Below, in pieces: positions 22,809 to 31,767 of a stretch of 64,000 nucleotides of DNA. Source of the DNA: Nocardia pseudobrasiliensis NBRC 108224 (GTDB lineage: Bacteria > Actinomycetota > Actinomycetes > Mycobacteriales > Mycobacteriaceae). The stretch lies in NCBI RefSeq assembly GCF_001613105.1, contig NZ_BDBS01000036.1, positions 1 through 64,000 on the forward strand, in the 5' to 3' direction. A program made the translations under genes and the position numbers. The notes under the pieces were generated by a model. The model searched no databases, was not told where the DNA came from, and saw only the letters and a program-made list of their open reading frames with translations. The first letter of the stretch is position 1, and each line of letters begins with the position of its first letter.

Positions 22809-24254
22809 TCAGCGCATATCCAGGTGCCGCAGCCGCGGCCAGAGCACCTTCCAGGAATCGCGGCGGTCGGTGCACAGCCACTGCTGCTGTTCCTCGTCGT
22901 CGTCGAAAAGCTTGCGGCAGGAAGCGAAGCGGTCGCGCAGTTCGTCCGGGGCCTTGCCGACATAGAGGGCGTCGCGGGCCGAATCCGGCGGCGGCGGGAA
23001 GTATCCGTAGCTGCGGTTGGTGCTGTACACCGGGGGCAGATCGTGGCCGTACACGTCGAGATAGGCTGCCACGATATAGGATTCGCCGACGACCACGGTA
23101 CTGTCGCGCTCCCGCGGCGACAGTTGCCGATACGCCGTCATGGTCCGCCCGGCGATCTTCTCCCCCGGCCCGGGATCATCGGCCGATACCGAGACCACCA
23201 GCATTCCGGCGGCCGCCGCCACGCTCAGCACGCCCGCGGGCCAGACCGCCCAGCGCAATCGCCCGCCCGCCAGCCGACGCCGCTGGAATCCGATCGCGCC
23301 CGCCGCGAACAGAATTCCGTAGAGCCCGCCGAGATAATAGGGCCGTCCGTCGGTGGCGACGAAGAATACGTACAGCGCCACCGCCGTCACGCCCACGAAG
23401 CGATAGGCGCGCAATTCCCGCGCGCGCAACAACTGCCACAGCCCGTAGAGCGCCAGCACGGTACCCGCCACACCGGCCATGATGATCAGCGCGACCGCCA
23501 CCCCCGGCCGTCCGCCGTAGAGCGCGGCCGCCTCCGAGGCCACCACCGGACCCATCCGCAGCTGCGGCCAGTCGTGACGGGCCTGCCACACCAGGGTCGG
23601 CAGCGCGATCAGCAGGGCCAGACCGGCTCCGGCCCACAGCATCGGCCGCCGGGCCAGCTCCCGGGGACCGAAGACCAGCGCGCTCACCCCGAGCATCACG
23701 CACAGCAGCAGTACCTGGAATTTGGTCTCCGCGGCGATCCCGACGACCAGCCCCAGCGCGAGCAGCAGCCGATCGTCGCGCACCCGCACCCAGCGCACGA
23801 GTAGCCACAACAGCAGCAGCCACTGCACCGGTTCCAGCGTGTAGGGCGTGAGCCAGTGCCCGGTCAGGGTCGCCCACAGCGCGGTGGCCTGTGCGAGCGC
23901 GGTGATGATCTGCGCGCGCCGATCCCCACCGAACTCCCGGGCGATCAGCGCCGCGACGAGCACCGCGGCCGCGGTCGCGAGAATCGCCGGAATTCGGATC
24001 ACCACGGGCGAATCGGGCGCGAGCCAATCCAGCGCGGCCGCCAGCGCCGGGGCGATCGGCGGCTGATCGGCCGAACCCCAATCCAGGTGGTGTCGACCGA
24101 TGGCGAGCATATAGGCCTCGTCGAACCAGTAGCCGCGGCCGAAGCCGCAGGCGAGATGGGCCAACGCCACGACGGCCGCGATCGCGATCACCGGCCGCGC
24201 CGCCAGGGCGGGCACGGCCGGGGCGGATGGGCGGGACTCTACCGGCGTCTGCAC
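22809..24254 (-). CDS. GT39/ArnT-like membrane glycosyltransferase
   Basis: A 481-residue polytopic membrane protein with about ten hydrophobic spans and a soluble C-terminal domain of about 110 residues. The first loop carries GYWFDEAYMLAIGRHHLDWG, with the Asp-Glu pair and the SADQPPIAP segment typical of GT-C enzymes of the PMT/ArnT family, which transfer sugars from polyprenyl carriers on the outer face. The acceptor is unknown; in this lineage candidates are cell-wall polysaccharides or secreted proteins. It begins with GTG at 24254. Confidence 0.82.
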   Translation of the reverse strand: MQTPVESRPSAPAVPALAARPVIAIAAVVALAHLACGFGRGYWFDEAYMLAIGRHHLDWGSADQPPIAPALAAALDWLAPDSPVVIRIPAILATAAAVLVAALIAREFGGDRRAQIITALAQATALWATLTGHWLTPYTLEPVQWLLLLWLLVRWVRVRDDRLLLALGLVVGIAAETKFQVLLLCVMLGVSALVFGPRELARRPMLWAGAGLALLIALPTLVWQARHDWPQLRMGPVVASEAAALYGGRPGVAVALIIMAGVAGTVLALYGLWQLLRARELRAYRFVGVTAVALYVFFVATDGRPYYLGGLYGILFAAGAIGFQRRRLAGGRLRWAVWPAGVLSVAAAAGMLVVSVSADDPGPGEKIAGRTMTAYRQLSPRERDSTVVVGESYIVAAYLDVYGHDLPPVYSTNRSYGYFPPPPDSARDALYVGKAPDELRDRFASCRKLFDDDEEQQQWLCTDRRDSWKVLWPRLRHLDMR

Positions 24255-24384
24255 GTTCGACCTCCCAGGCTGGATCTGTCACCGGCCATGCTGCCCGGTC
24301 ACAGAACCCCCGCACATCAGCCGCGGCGCGTGGCGTTCGTGCGACCTCTGGACGATCCCGCCGTCATCCCCGAGGACGATCCGG

Positions 24385-25047
24385 CTACCCGCGCCGAATC
24401 CGCGCGAGCCAGGCCGCGACGCGCACGGTGCCGTCGGCGGCGACCTGGAGGCTCTCGGGCTGTTCGGGCAGCGCCTCGGTGATCCGGCCGGAATACCGCG
24501 CCGGCGACAACTCCTCCAGTTCCCAACCGTCGGTGAAGGATTCACGGATCATGGTGTCGCTGATGCGCGGGCCGAAACCCGGTTCGACATCCGACAGCGC
24601 CAGCAGATGCAGTGTGCCGCCGGGCTTGCACAGCGTGTGCAGGCTGCGCACATAGGCGGCGCGGATCTCGGGATCGTCGAGGAATACGTGGAACAGCGCG
24701 CTGTCCACGATCGTGTCGAACAGGCCCAGGCGCGCCGCGTATTCCGGATCCGCGCCGACCCGGACCATATCGGCGACCTCGAATCGCGCGGTGGGCACGC
24801 CCTTTTCGGCCGCGTTGCGACCGGCGTAGGCGACCGCGCTGGGCGACAGGTCCACGCCCAGCACGTCGTAGCCGCGCTCGGTCAGCATGATGGTGTGCTC
24901 ACCCGCGCCACAGCCCGGATCCAGCACCCGCCCGCCGATGCGGCCCTCCCTTTCGAGCGCCACGATCGCGGGCTGCGGCTCTCCGATCACCCACGGCGCG
25001 GTGTCGTTGTCGTAGACGGTGTTCCAGAACTCTGCGGTCTGTGTCAT
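24385..25047 (-). CDS. SAM-dependent methyltransferase (class I)
   Basis: A 220-residue methyltransferase. Motif I reads VLDPGCGAGEHTIMLTERG, followed by LGVDLSPSAVAYA and VADMV; FDTIVDSALFHVF and the PGGTLHLL strand complete the Rossmann core. It resembles the thiopurine/tellurite-type group that begins FWNTVYDNDTAPWVIGEPQP. The substrate cannot be named. Its ATG overlaps the stop of the MmcQ-like gene by four bases, so both are translationally coupled and follow the LLM oxidoreductase gene. Confidence 0.9.
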   Translation of the reverse strand: MTQTAEFWNTVYDNDTAPWVIGEPQPAIVALEREGRIGGRVLDPGCGAGEHTIMLTERGYDVLGVDLSPSAVAYAGRNAAEKGVPTARFEVADMVRVGADPEYAARLGLFDTIVDSALFHVFLDDPEIRAAYVRSLHTLCKPGGTLHLLALSDVEPGFGPRISDTMIRESFTDGWELEELSPARYSGRITEALPEQPESLQVAADGTVRVAAWLARIRRG

Positions 25048-25475
25048 GGCTCCAGCGTGCTACCTCGAGCACGCTCGAGGTCAAGGAACTTGCGCACCCG
25101 CGCCGGCGACGCCCGTGACAGCCACGCGTCCTGCACTACTTCGCGCAGTTCGTCGAGGTCGAGCCGCCCGATATCGGCCCCGCGCAACAGCACCGACAGA
25201 TGTCCGTCGAAATGCGCGGTGGTGAAGAACGGCGAATCCGGATCCTGTACCAGCGCCAGTTTGTCCGATTCCGAGGGCACCCAGAACATGATCACATCGG
25301 TATAGCGCTCGCCGGTCTCGGGATCGACGGCATCCGGTCGTGGCGAGCGGAAGAAGACGAACGATTTGCGTCCGACCTGATAGACCGGATTGCCCGCCGG
25401 GCCGGGCTCGATCGTGACATGCGGCATGGCCAGTGCCAGCTCGTGCACATCCGATACCCGCGCCCGCCGGGCCAT
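25044..25475 (-). CDS. MmcQ/YjbR family protein (second copy)
   Basis: A 143-residue protein of the MmcQ/YjbR type: VHELALAMPHVTIE, YQVGRKSFVFFRS, HFDGHLSVLLRGADIGRLDLDEL and AWLSRASPARVRKFL. It is longer than the copy at 11.7 kb and not closely similar. It sits between the LLM oxidoreductase (stop four bases upstream) and the methyltransferase (4-base overlap), clearly one transcript. Its molecular role is unknown. Confidence 0.85.
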   Translation of the reverse strand: MARRARVSDVHELALAMPHVTIEPGPAGNPVYQVGRKSFVFFRSPRPDAVDPETGERYTDVIMFWVPSESDKLALVQDPDSPFFTTAHFDGHLSVLLRGADIGRLDLDELREVVQDAWLSRASPARVRKFLDLERARGSTLEP

Positions 25476-25479
25476 CGAA

Positions 25480-26391
25480 TCAGTCCGCCAAGCCCGCGAG
25501 CAGTTTGCGGGTGCGCGCGGCCGATTCGTCGCGGGTGAACAGCGCGCCCACGAATTCCGTTGCGCCCGAGGCGATGATCTCGTGGATGCGGGCCGCCACC
25601 TGATCCTCGGTGCCGACGATCGCCAGATCGGCGGGACCGGCCGCGCCCTCGCGATCCATCATGGCGCGATAGGACGGCAGCGAATCGTAGACCTCGAACG
25701 CCTTGGCCGCCTTGGCGCGGGCCCCTTCGACATCGTCGGTCACGCACACCGGCAGGGTGCACACCACGCGCGGGGCGGGCCGACCCGCCGCGGCGGCGGC
25801 CTCGGTGATAACCGGCGCGATATGCGAGCGAATGGTCGCCGGGCCGGTCATCCACAGCACGGTGCCGTCGGTCCGGCTGCCCGCCAGCTTCAGCATCGCC
25901 GGTCCCATCGCGGCCAGCAGCACCGGCACCGGGCCCTCATTGGGCACCTCGAGCGCCAGATTGGCGCGGATGGTCTCGCCGGTGAAGGATGCGGGCTCGC
26001 CCTCGAGCAGCGGCGAGAGCACCGACAGGTACTCCTTCATGTGCCGGGCGGGCTTGTCGAAGTCGTAGCCGTACATATTCTCGATGACGACCTTGTGCGA
26101 CAGCCCGATACCCAGGCTCAACCGTCCCGGCCCGACGGCCAGTGCGGTGGTGCGGGCCTGCTGGGCGAGCGCGCCGGGGTGACGCGGGTAGGTCGGCACC
26201 ACGCCGGTCCCCAGCTCGATGCCGGGCACCCGGCTACCGGCCACCGCGAAGGCGGTCAGCGCGTCCAGGCCGAAAATATGTGCCAGCCAGGCCGACTCGA
26301 AACCCTCGTCGGCGGCCTGCCGCAGATCGTCGGTCAGCCGAAGCAGGGCGTCCGGTCCGGTTGGTTGGTCGAGCATGATGCCGATGCGCAC
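25480..26391 (-). CDS. LLM-class (F420-dependent) oxidoreductase
   Basis: A 303-residue luciferase-like monooxygenase-family barrel. It has the family start RIGIMLDQP, the ADEGFESAWLAHIFGLDAL strand, ELGTGVVPTYPRHP, GPGRLSLGIGLSHK and VPVLLAAMGPAML. In actinobacteria such enzymes commonly use F420, consistent with the F420-type domain encoded at 20-22 kb. The GTG start at 26391 follows GAGGAGG by eight bases. It heads an operon with the MmcQ-like and methyltransferase genes. Confidence 0.9.
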   Translation of the reverse strand: MRIGIMLDQPTGPDALLRLTDDLRQAADEGFESAWLAHIFGLDALTAFAVAGSRVPGIELGTGVVPTYPRHPGALAQQARTTALAVGPGRLSLGIGLSHKVVIENMYGYDFDKPARHMKEYLSVLSPLLEGEPASFTGETIRANLALEVPNEGPVPVLLAAMGPAMLKLAGSRTDGTVLWMTGPATIRSHIAPVITEAAAAAGRPAPRVVCTLPVCVTDDVEGARAKAAKAFEVYDSLPSYRAMMDREGAAGPADLAIVGTEDQVAARIHEIIASGATEFVGALFTRDESAARTRKLLAGLAD

Positions 26392-26470
26392 GGCGGGTGC
26401 CTCCTCATGATCTCGGTAATCCCATCCAGACTATGCCCGTCGCGCCGAAGCCCACTCACCGGGAATCGGG

Positions 26471-28780
26471 GTGACGATAGTGTTGTCAAACATGGCGCGG
26501 CGTGTCACCGGAAACCTTCCCGCCGAAGTCACCAGCTTCGTCGGCCGCCGCGACGAACTGGACTCCGCGCGGCGGCTGCTGGCCACCACGCGGGTGCTGA
26601 CCCTGCTCGGTCCCGGCGGAGTGGGTAAGACCAGGCTGTCGCGGCAGGTGGGTGAGTTCGTCGCGCGTTCGTTCCCCGACGGGGTCTGGCTGGTGGAACT
26701 GGCCGATGTGCACGATCCGGAGCTGGTCACGCTGAGTCTGGTCGAGGCGCTGCACCTGCGCGACGACACCACCGCCCCGTTGCGGCGGCTCACCGAATTC
26801 CTGGCCGCCAAGCGGCTGCTGCTCATCGTGGACAACTGCGAACACCTCATCGACACCGTCGCGGCCCTGATCGAGCAGATCGTCGCGGCGACCGGCCGGG
26901 TCCGGGTACTGGCCACCAGCCGCGAGGTTCTCGGCATCCCGGGCGAACAGGTCATGCCCGTACCGCCGCTCCCGGTCGCCGTGCCCGACAGCGACGCGCT
27001 GCGACTGCTGGTCGAGCGCGCGACCGCGGCCAACCCCCGATTCGCCCGCACCCCGGCCAATCAGGACACCCTCGAGTCGATCTGCCGCCGCCTCGACGGC
27101 ATCCCGCTGGCGCTCGAGCTGGCGGCCTTGCGTTTTCGCGTCTTCACCCCCGAACAGATCCTGGCCCGCCTGGACAACACCATGGAACTGCTGCGCGCCG
27201 GACCGCGCACCGCACCGCAGCGCCAGCAGACCATCGAGGGCGCGATCCGCTGGAGCTACGAACTGTGCTCACCCGCCGAACAGCAGCTGTGGCAGCAGCT
27301 TTCGGTCTTCGCGGGCGGTTTCGACATCGACGCGGCCGAGGCGGTGTGCGCACTGCCCCCGGGCGATCCGAGCGTGGTCGACGCGCTGACGGGCCTGGTC
27401 GACAAGTCGGTGCTCACCCTGCGCTACGAGGACGTCTCGGCCAGATATTCGATGCTGGAACCGATTCGGCAGTTCGGGCACGACCGACTGCTCGAATACG
27501 GCGACGAGATCGCGGTGCGCACCCGCCACCGCGCGCACTACCGGGCCCTGGCGCTGCGCGGCCAGCGGGCCTATCGCGGCGGCGAGGATGTGGCGTGGTT
27601 TCGCGAACTGAGCCGCGAACACGCGAATCTCCGCTCGGCGCTGCGGTTCTCCCTCACCGACGCGCCGGAGCTGGCGCTCGAGACCGCGACCGCGCTGCGG
27701 CCGTACTGGGAGCACTACCGCTTCCTGTCGGAGGGCTTTCGCTGGCTCACCGACGCCCTGGCCCGCTATCCGGATCCGACGCCGGTGCGGGCGCGGGCGC
27801 TGTCCTCGGCGGGCTCGCTGGCGGCCCTGCTGTCCGATCGCGAATCGGCGGACCGGCTGATGACCGAATGCGTCTCGCTGGCCACGGATCTGGACGCCGA
27901 CGACATCATCGCCGAAACGCGCCTGGGCACGGCGCTGATCGCCTTCACCGACGGCGACACCGCCGGTGCGCTGGCCCGCTGCGAACAGGCGGCCGTCCTG
28001 GCCCGCGCGTGCGGGCGGGAGACCGTCGAAATGGACAGCCTCGCCTTCGGATTCATCTGCGCGACCGTCCTGGGCGAGGAGCGCGCCGCCACGATCGCGG
28101 CCGAATTCCTGGAATTGACCACGCGATACGATTCGCATCTGCTGGGCGGGCTGGCGCTGTGGGCGGTCGGCCTCGACCACTGGCGGCGCGGGGATCAGGA
28201 CGCGGCCGCCGAATACATGGCGCGCGCGATCGAAATGCTGGCCCTGTTCGATCGCTGTGTGTGGTTGGCCTCGGCGTTCGAGGGCGTGGCGTGGTCGGAC
28301 GCGGCGCGCGGTGATTTCGAACGCGCGGCCCGGCTGATGGGCGCGGCCCAGACCCTGCAGCGCAGTACGGTCCGGCTGGCGGACGCGATCATCTCCGCGG
28401 TCGGAGAGAAGGTGCGCGAACAGGTCCGGGATGCGCTGGGCGAGCGGGACTTCCGCGCCGCCTACGACAGCGGCGCGGCCCTACCGCTGCCCGCGGCCAT
28501 CGATTACGCGCTCGGTCGCGAGACCGTACTGCCCGAGCCCGCGTCCGCCGCGCCGCGCCGCGCCGATACGGCCGCACTGGATGTGCTCACCCGGCGGGAA
28601 AAGGATGTCGCCCGCCTGGTCGCCGTGGGACACAGCAACAAGCGCATCGCCGCCGAACTGGTGATCTCGGTGCGCACCGCGGAAACCCACGTCGAGCACA
28701 TTCTCACCAAACTCGGATTCACCTCGCGCACCCAGATCGCGGGCTGGGCCCGCGATCACGGCCTGCTCATTCCCCCGTGA
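26471..28780 (+). CDS. Large ATP-binding LuxR-type transcriptional regulator
   Basis: A 769-residue regulator. Residues 20-300 form an NB-ARC-like ATPase: FVGRRDEL, Walker A GPGGVGKTRL (47-56), Walker B LLLIVDNCEHL and the GIPLALELAALR motif. A helical repeat region (about 330-680) probably senses ligands or partners. The C-terminus (about 705-769) is a LuxR HTH: LTRREKDVARLVAVGHSNKRI and VRTAETHVEHILTKLGF. The start is uncertain between GTG 26471, with GGGAATCGGG upstream, and ATG 26492. No direct target is evident; the divergent LLM operon is the nearest candidate. Its end overlaps the DinB gene by 14 bases. Confidence 0.9.
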   Translation: MTIVLSNMARRVTGNLPAEVTSFVGRRDELDSARRLLATTRVLTLLGPGGVGKTRLSRQVGEFVARSFPDGVWLVELADVHDPELVTLSLVEALHLRDDTTAPLRRLTEFLAAKRLLLIVDNCEHLIDTVAALIEQIVAATGRVRVLATSREVLGIPGEQVMPVPPLPVAVPDSDALRLLVERATAANPRFARTPANQDTLESICRRLDGIPLALELAALRFRVFTPEQILARLDNTMELLRAGPRTAPQRQQTIEGAIRWSYELCSPAEQQLWQQLSVFAGGFDIDAAEAVCALPPGDPSVVDALTGLVDKSVLTLRYEDVSARYSMLEPIRQFGHDRLLEYGDEIAVRTRHRAHYRALALRGQRAYRGGEDVAWFRELSREHANLRSALRFSLTDAPELALETATALRPYWEHYRFLSEGFRWLTDALARYPDPTPVRARALSSAGSLAALLSDRESADRLMTECVSLATDLDADDIIAETRLGTALIAFTDGDTAGALARCEQAAVLARACGRETVEMDSLAFGFICATVLGEERAATIAAEFLELTTRYDSHLLGGLALWAVGLDHWRRGDQDAAAEYMARAIEMLALFDRCVWLASAFEGVAWSDAARGDFERAARLMGAAQTLQRSTVRLADAIISAVGEKVREQVRDALGERDFRAAYDSGAALPLPAAIDYALGRETVLPEPASAAPRRADTAALDVLTRREKDVARLVAVGHSNKRIAAELVISVRTAETHVEHILTKLGFTSRTQIAGWARDHGLLIPP

Positions 28781-29288
28781 CGCCGTCGATGCGTTCGCGC
28801 AGCAGATCGGCATGCCCGTTGTGCCGGGCATACTCCTCGATCATGTGCAGGTAGATCCAGCGCAGGCTCAATACCTCCGCGGTACGCGGGTGGACGAAGG
28901 TGTGCTCGAGCGGCAACTCGGCCACGGCCTTGTCGCACGCCTCGAGCTCCGCGCGGAACGTCGCGACGGCGTATTCGGCATCGGCGTCACCCGCCTCGCG
29001 GAAGTCCGCGTCCGGATCCGCCTCCGTGCCATAGTGATACGGAATTTCCTCCCCGAGCGCCCGCTTACGGAACCAGGCGCGTTCGACATCGGTCAGATGC
29101 CGGATCAGCCCGAGCAGCGTCAGCTCCGACGGCTCGGCACTGCGCATTTTGAGTTGCTCGTCGCTGAGCCCCTCGCATTTGCGCAGCAAGGTCATCCGAT
29201 GGTGATCCAACCACGACTGCAACATTGCCCGTTCGGCGCCTGTGCCGAGCGGTTCGGGCCGGTCGATCACCGGAACGATCCAGGTCAT
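28767..29288 (-). CDS. DinB-like (DUF664) putative metalloenzyme
   Basis: A 173-residue four-helix protein of the DinB/DUF664 type, related to mycothiol- and bacillithiol-using enzymes. The metal-binding histidines are expected in LGLIRHLTDVERAWF and in YLHMIEEYARHNGHADLLRE, both present. Function is unproven; thiol transfer or detoxification is typical of the superfamily. ATG 29288 fits family length. Confidence 0.85.
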   Translation of the reverse strand: MTWIVPVIDRPEPLGTGAERAMLQSWLDHHRMTLLRKCEGLSDEQLKMRSAEPSELTLLGLIRHLTDVERAWFRKRALGEEIPYHYGTEADPDADFREAGDADAEYAVATFRAELEACDKAVAELPLEHTFVHPRTAEVLSLRWIYLHMIEEYARHNGHADLLRERIDGVTGE

Positions 29289-29342
29289 GGATTCGACTGT
29301 AGGCGACCGATTCCACCGTCTCATCCCAATTTTGCCGGTCGG

Positions 29343-30740
29343 TTACCGCAGGTGGACGATTCGGCGGATCCGACCGTAACGTTCGCGAATCGCAGCGCCC
29401 CCGCCGACGCCGTCGGCCGCGATCTCGCGCGCGGGCGGCGACGGCCATTCGGGTGGGTCAGCGGTGGCGGCCAGGGCCCAGGCGGCCTGGCGGGCCGCGC
29501 CCAGGGCGACATATTCGCGGGGTTCGGGAACCGTCACCGCGAGGCCGAAGATATCGCGCGCGACGGTGGCGACCAGCGGGCTGGCCGCGGCCCCGCCGAT
29601 CAACAGCACGCGGCGGGGTTCGAGATCCAGCGCGCGCAGATGGTCCAGCGCGTCGGCGAGATTGCACAGCATGCCCTCGACGGCCGCGCGGGCCATATGC
29701 TCCGGTCGCATGGTGTCCGGGGTCAGACCGTGCAGCGTACCGGTCGCCTCCGGCAGATCGGGGGTGCGTTCGCCGGTCAGGTACGGCAGCAGGGTCAGGC
29801 CGTTCGCGCCCGGAACCGACCGGTTCGCAAGGGTTTCCAGTTCGTCGAGTCCGACGCCCAGCAGGGTCGCGGTATGTTCGAGAACGCGGGCGGCATTGAG
29901 CGTGCACACCAGCGGCAGATAGCCCCCGGTGGCATCGGCGAAGCCGTTGACGGCCCCGGTGGCGTCGGCCGAGGGGGCCGCGCTGCGGGTGAAGACGGTG
30001 CCGCTGGTTCCGAGCGAGACCACCACCTCACCATCGTCGAGCCCCAAACCCAGTGCGGCGGCGGCATTGTCACCGGTCCCGGCAGCCACCAGCACACCGT
30101 CGGGCGTATGCCCCGCCGCTTCGGCGGGCCCGAGCACCCGCGGCAGTTCCGGCAGTCTGCCCCGAAATGCCATGCGCACCAGATCGTCTCGATACCGCTG
30201 CTGGGCCGGTGACCAGTACCCGGTGCCCGAGGCGTCGCCGCGATCGGTGGTCGGCTCCACATCCGGTGTGCCGCCGCGCAATCGCCAGGTGAGATAGTCG
30301 TGCGGCAGCAACACCCGCGCGACCCGATCGGCATGGGCGGGTTCGTGGTCGGCCAGCCAGCGCAGCTTCGCGACGGTATGGGCGGCCAGCGGCACACTGC
30401 CGACCGCCTTCGCCCACTCCCCCGGCCCGCCCAGTTCCTCGACCAGGTCGGCCGCCGCGCCCGCCGAGCGAGTGTCGTTCCACAGCAGCGCGTCCCGCAC
30501 CGGCCGCCCCCGCTCGTCCAGAGTCACCAGCCCGTGCTGCTGGGCGGCCACCGCGATCGCCGCGACCCCGTCGAGCAGTCCGTCGGCGGCCGCGAGCCAG
30601 GCGTCCCACCACGCCCGCGCGGGCACCTCGGTACCGTCGGGATGCGCGAACCTGGCCTGCCGCACGATCTTTCCGGTGTCGGCCTCGCAGACCACGACCT
30701 TGCAGGACTGGGTCGAGCTATCGATCCCCGCGACCAGCAT
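29343..30740 (-). CDS. xylB: Xylulokinase (FGGY family)
   Basis: A 465-residue FGGY kinase that phosphorylates D-xylulose for the pentose phosphate pathway. It begins LVAGIDSSTQSCKVVV, carries AAQQHGLVTLDERG and LWNDTRS, the VAAGTGDNAAAALGLG region, and the late LLIGGAAASPLVATVARDIFG nucleotide-binding loop. The ATG overlaps the dehydrogenase stop by one base (TGATG), so the genes are coupled. Together with a polyol dehydrogenase and a GH172 protein it implies a route from a pentitol or pentose to xylulose 5-phosphate. Confidence 0.9.
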   Translation of the reverse strand: MLVAGIDSSTQSCKVVVCEADTGKIVRQARFAHPDGTEVPARAWWDAWLAAADGLLDGVAAIAVAAQQHGLVTLDERGRPVRDALLWNDTRSAGAAADLVEELGGPGEWAKAVGSVPLAAHTVAKLRWLADHEPAHADRVARVLLPHDYLTWRLRGGTPDVEPTTDRGDASGTGYWSPAQQRYRDDLVRMAFRGRLPELPRVLGPAEAAGHTPDGVLVAAGTGDNAAAALGLGLDDGEVVVSLGTSGTVFTRSAAPSADATGAVNGFADATGGYLPLVCTLNAARVLEHTATLLGVGLDELETLANRSVPGANGLTLLPYLTGERTPDLPEATGTLHGLTPDTMRPEHMARAAVEGMLCNLADALDHLRALDLEPRRVLLIGGAAASPLVATVARDIFGLAVTVPEPREYVALGAARQAAWALAATADPPEWPSPPAREIAADGVGGGAAIRERYGRIRRIVHLR

Positions 30741-31744
30741 CAGGGCCGCCCCGCCGGCAGAATCTGGATCTTGCGTCCGCTGCCGGAGCGGAATGTGCGC
30801 AGCGCCTCGTCGAATTCGGTGAGCGCGAAGTCGTGGGTGATCATGGTGTCGGCGTCCACGACCCCCTCGCCCAGCAGATCCACCGCCCGCCCGAAACTGT
30901 GCAGTACGGCCATCGAGCCGACGATGGTGATCTCGTCGTTGTAGATCCGAAACGGCGACACCGCCGCCCGATCCTGCGCCGCGGCCACGCCGAACTGCTG
31001 GAAGGTGCCCCCGCGCCGGACTCGCGCCAGCCCGTCCTCGATGGCCGGGATCGCGCCGGTGCAGTCGATGACGATCTCCCAGCCCTCGGGCCGGTCCAAG
31101 TCGTCGGCCGAGGTCGAGGCCGCGTCGGCCCCCAGGATCCGCGCCACCTCGAGCCGTCCGGCATTGAGGTCGATCACCGATACCGACGCCGCCCCGGCCG
31201 CGGTGGCCAACTGGAGCATCAGCAATCCCATCGTGCCCGCGCCATAGATCAGATAGTGCGAACCCAATTGCCGTGGCAGCACGTCGAATCCGTGCACCGC
31301 GCACGACAGTGGCTCCACCAGCGCCCCGTGCGCGGCCGAGACATGCCCGGGCAGCCGATGACAGTTGGCCGCGGGCACCGCGACGTATTCGGCCATCGCA
31401 CCGTCGACGGTGTCGCCGATCGCACCCCAGTTGTCGCACAGATTGCCCCGCCCGATCGCGCAGTAGTGGCAGCGTCCACAGAACAGCGACGGATCCACGG
31501 CCACCCGATCGCCCACCCGCACGCCCGCGGCCTCCCTGCCGACGGCTACCACCTCCCCGGCGAATTCGTGTCCGGGCACGATCGGATACGGGGTGGGCGG
31601 GAATTCGCCCTCGACGATGTGCACGTCGGTACCGCAGATGCCGACCGCCCCGACCCGCACCACCGCCTCCGCCGGGCCCGGGCTCGGATCGGGTACCGAC
31701 TCGACCGAGAACCGTCCGGGCTTATCGATCACCAAGGCACGCAT
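30740..31744 (-). CDS. Zinc-dependent polyol (sorbitol/arabinitol-type) dehydrogenase
   Basis: A 334-residue medium-chain dehydrogenase. Catalytic zinc ligands are in GICGTDVHIVEGE and VPGHEFAGEV; the structural zinc site is CGRCHYCAIGRGNLC; the nucleotide-binding loop is YGAGTMGLLMLQLA followed by an acidic VSVIDLN, which favours NAD. Placement between GH172 and xylulokinase suggests oxidation of D-arabinitol or xylitol to D-xylulose. It starts 23 bases after the GH172 stop. Confidence 0.88.
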   Translation of the reverse strand: MRALVIDKPGRFSVESVPDPSPGPAEAVVRVGAVGICGTDVHIVEGEFPPTPYPIVPGHEFAGEVVAVGREAAGVRVGDRVAVDPSLFCGRCHYCAIGRGNLCDNWGAIGDTVDGAMAEYVAVPAANCHRLPGHVSAAHGALVEPLSCAVHGFDVLPRQLGSHYLIYGAGTMGLLMLQLATAAGAASVSVIDLNAGRLEVARILGADAASTSADDLDRPEGWEIVIDCTGAIPAIEDGLARVRRGGTFQQFGVAAAQDRAAVSPFRIYNDEITIVGSMAVLHSFGRAVDLLGEGVVDADTMITHDFALTEFDEALRTFRSGSGRKIQILPAGRP

Positions 31745-31767
31745 CTGTCCACCATGCCCGATCCGGT

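Noticed and set aside
23176..24315. Minus-strand frame of 379 codons overlapping the GT39 gene
   Set aside because: Same strand, other frame; Arg/Gly/Ala-rich with no membrane spans, whereas the chosen frame has ten.
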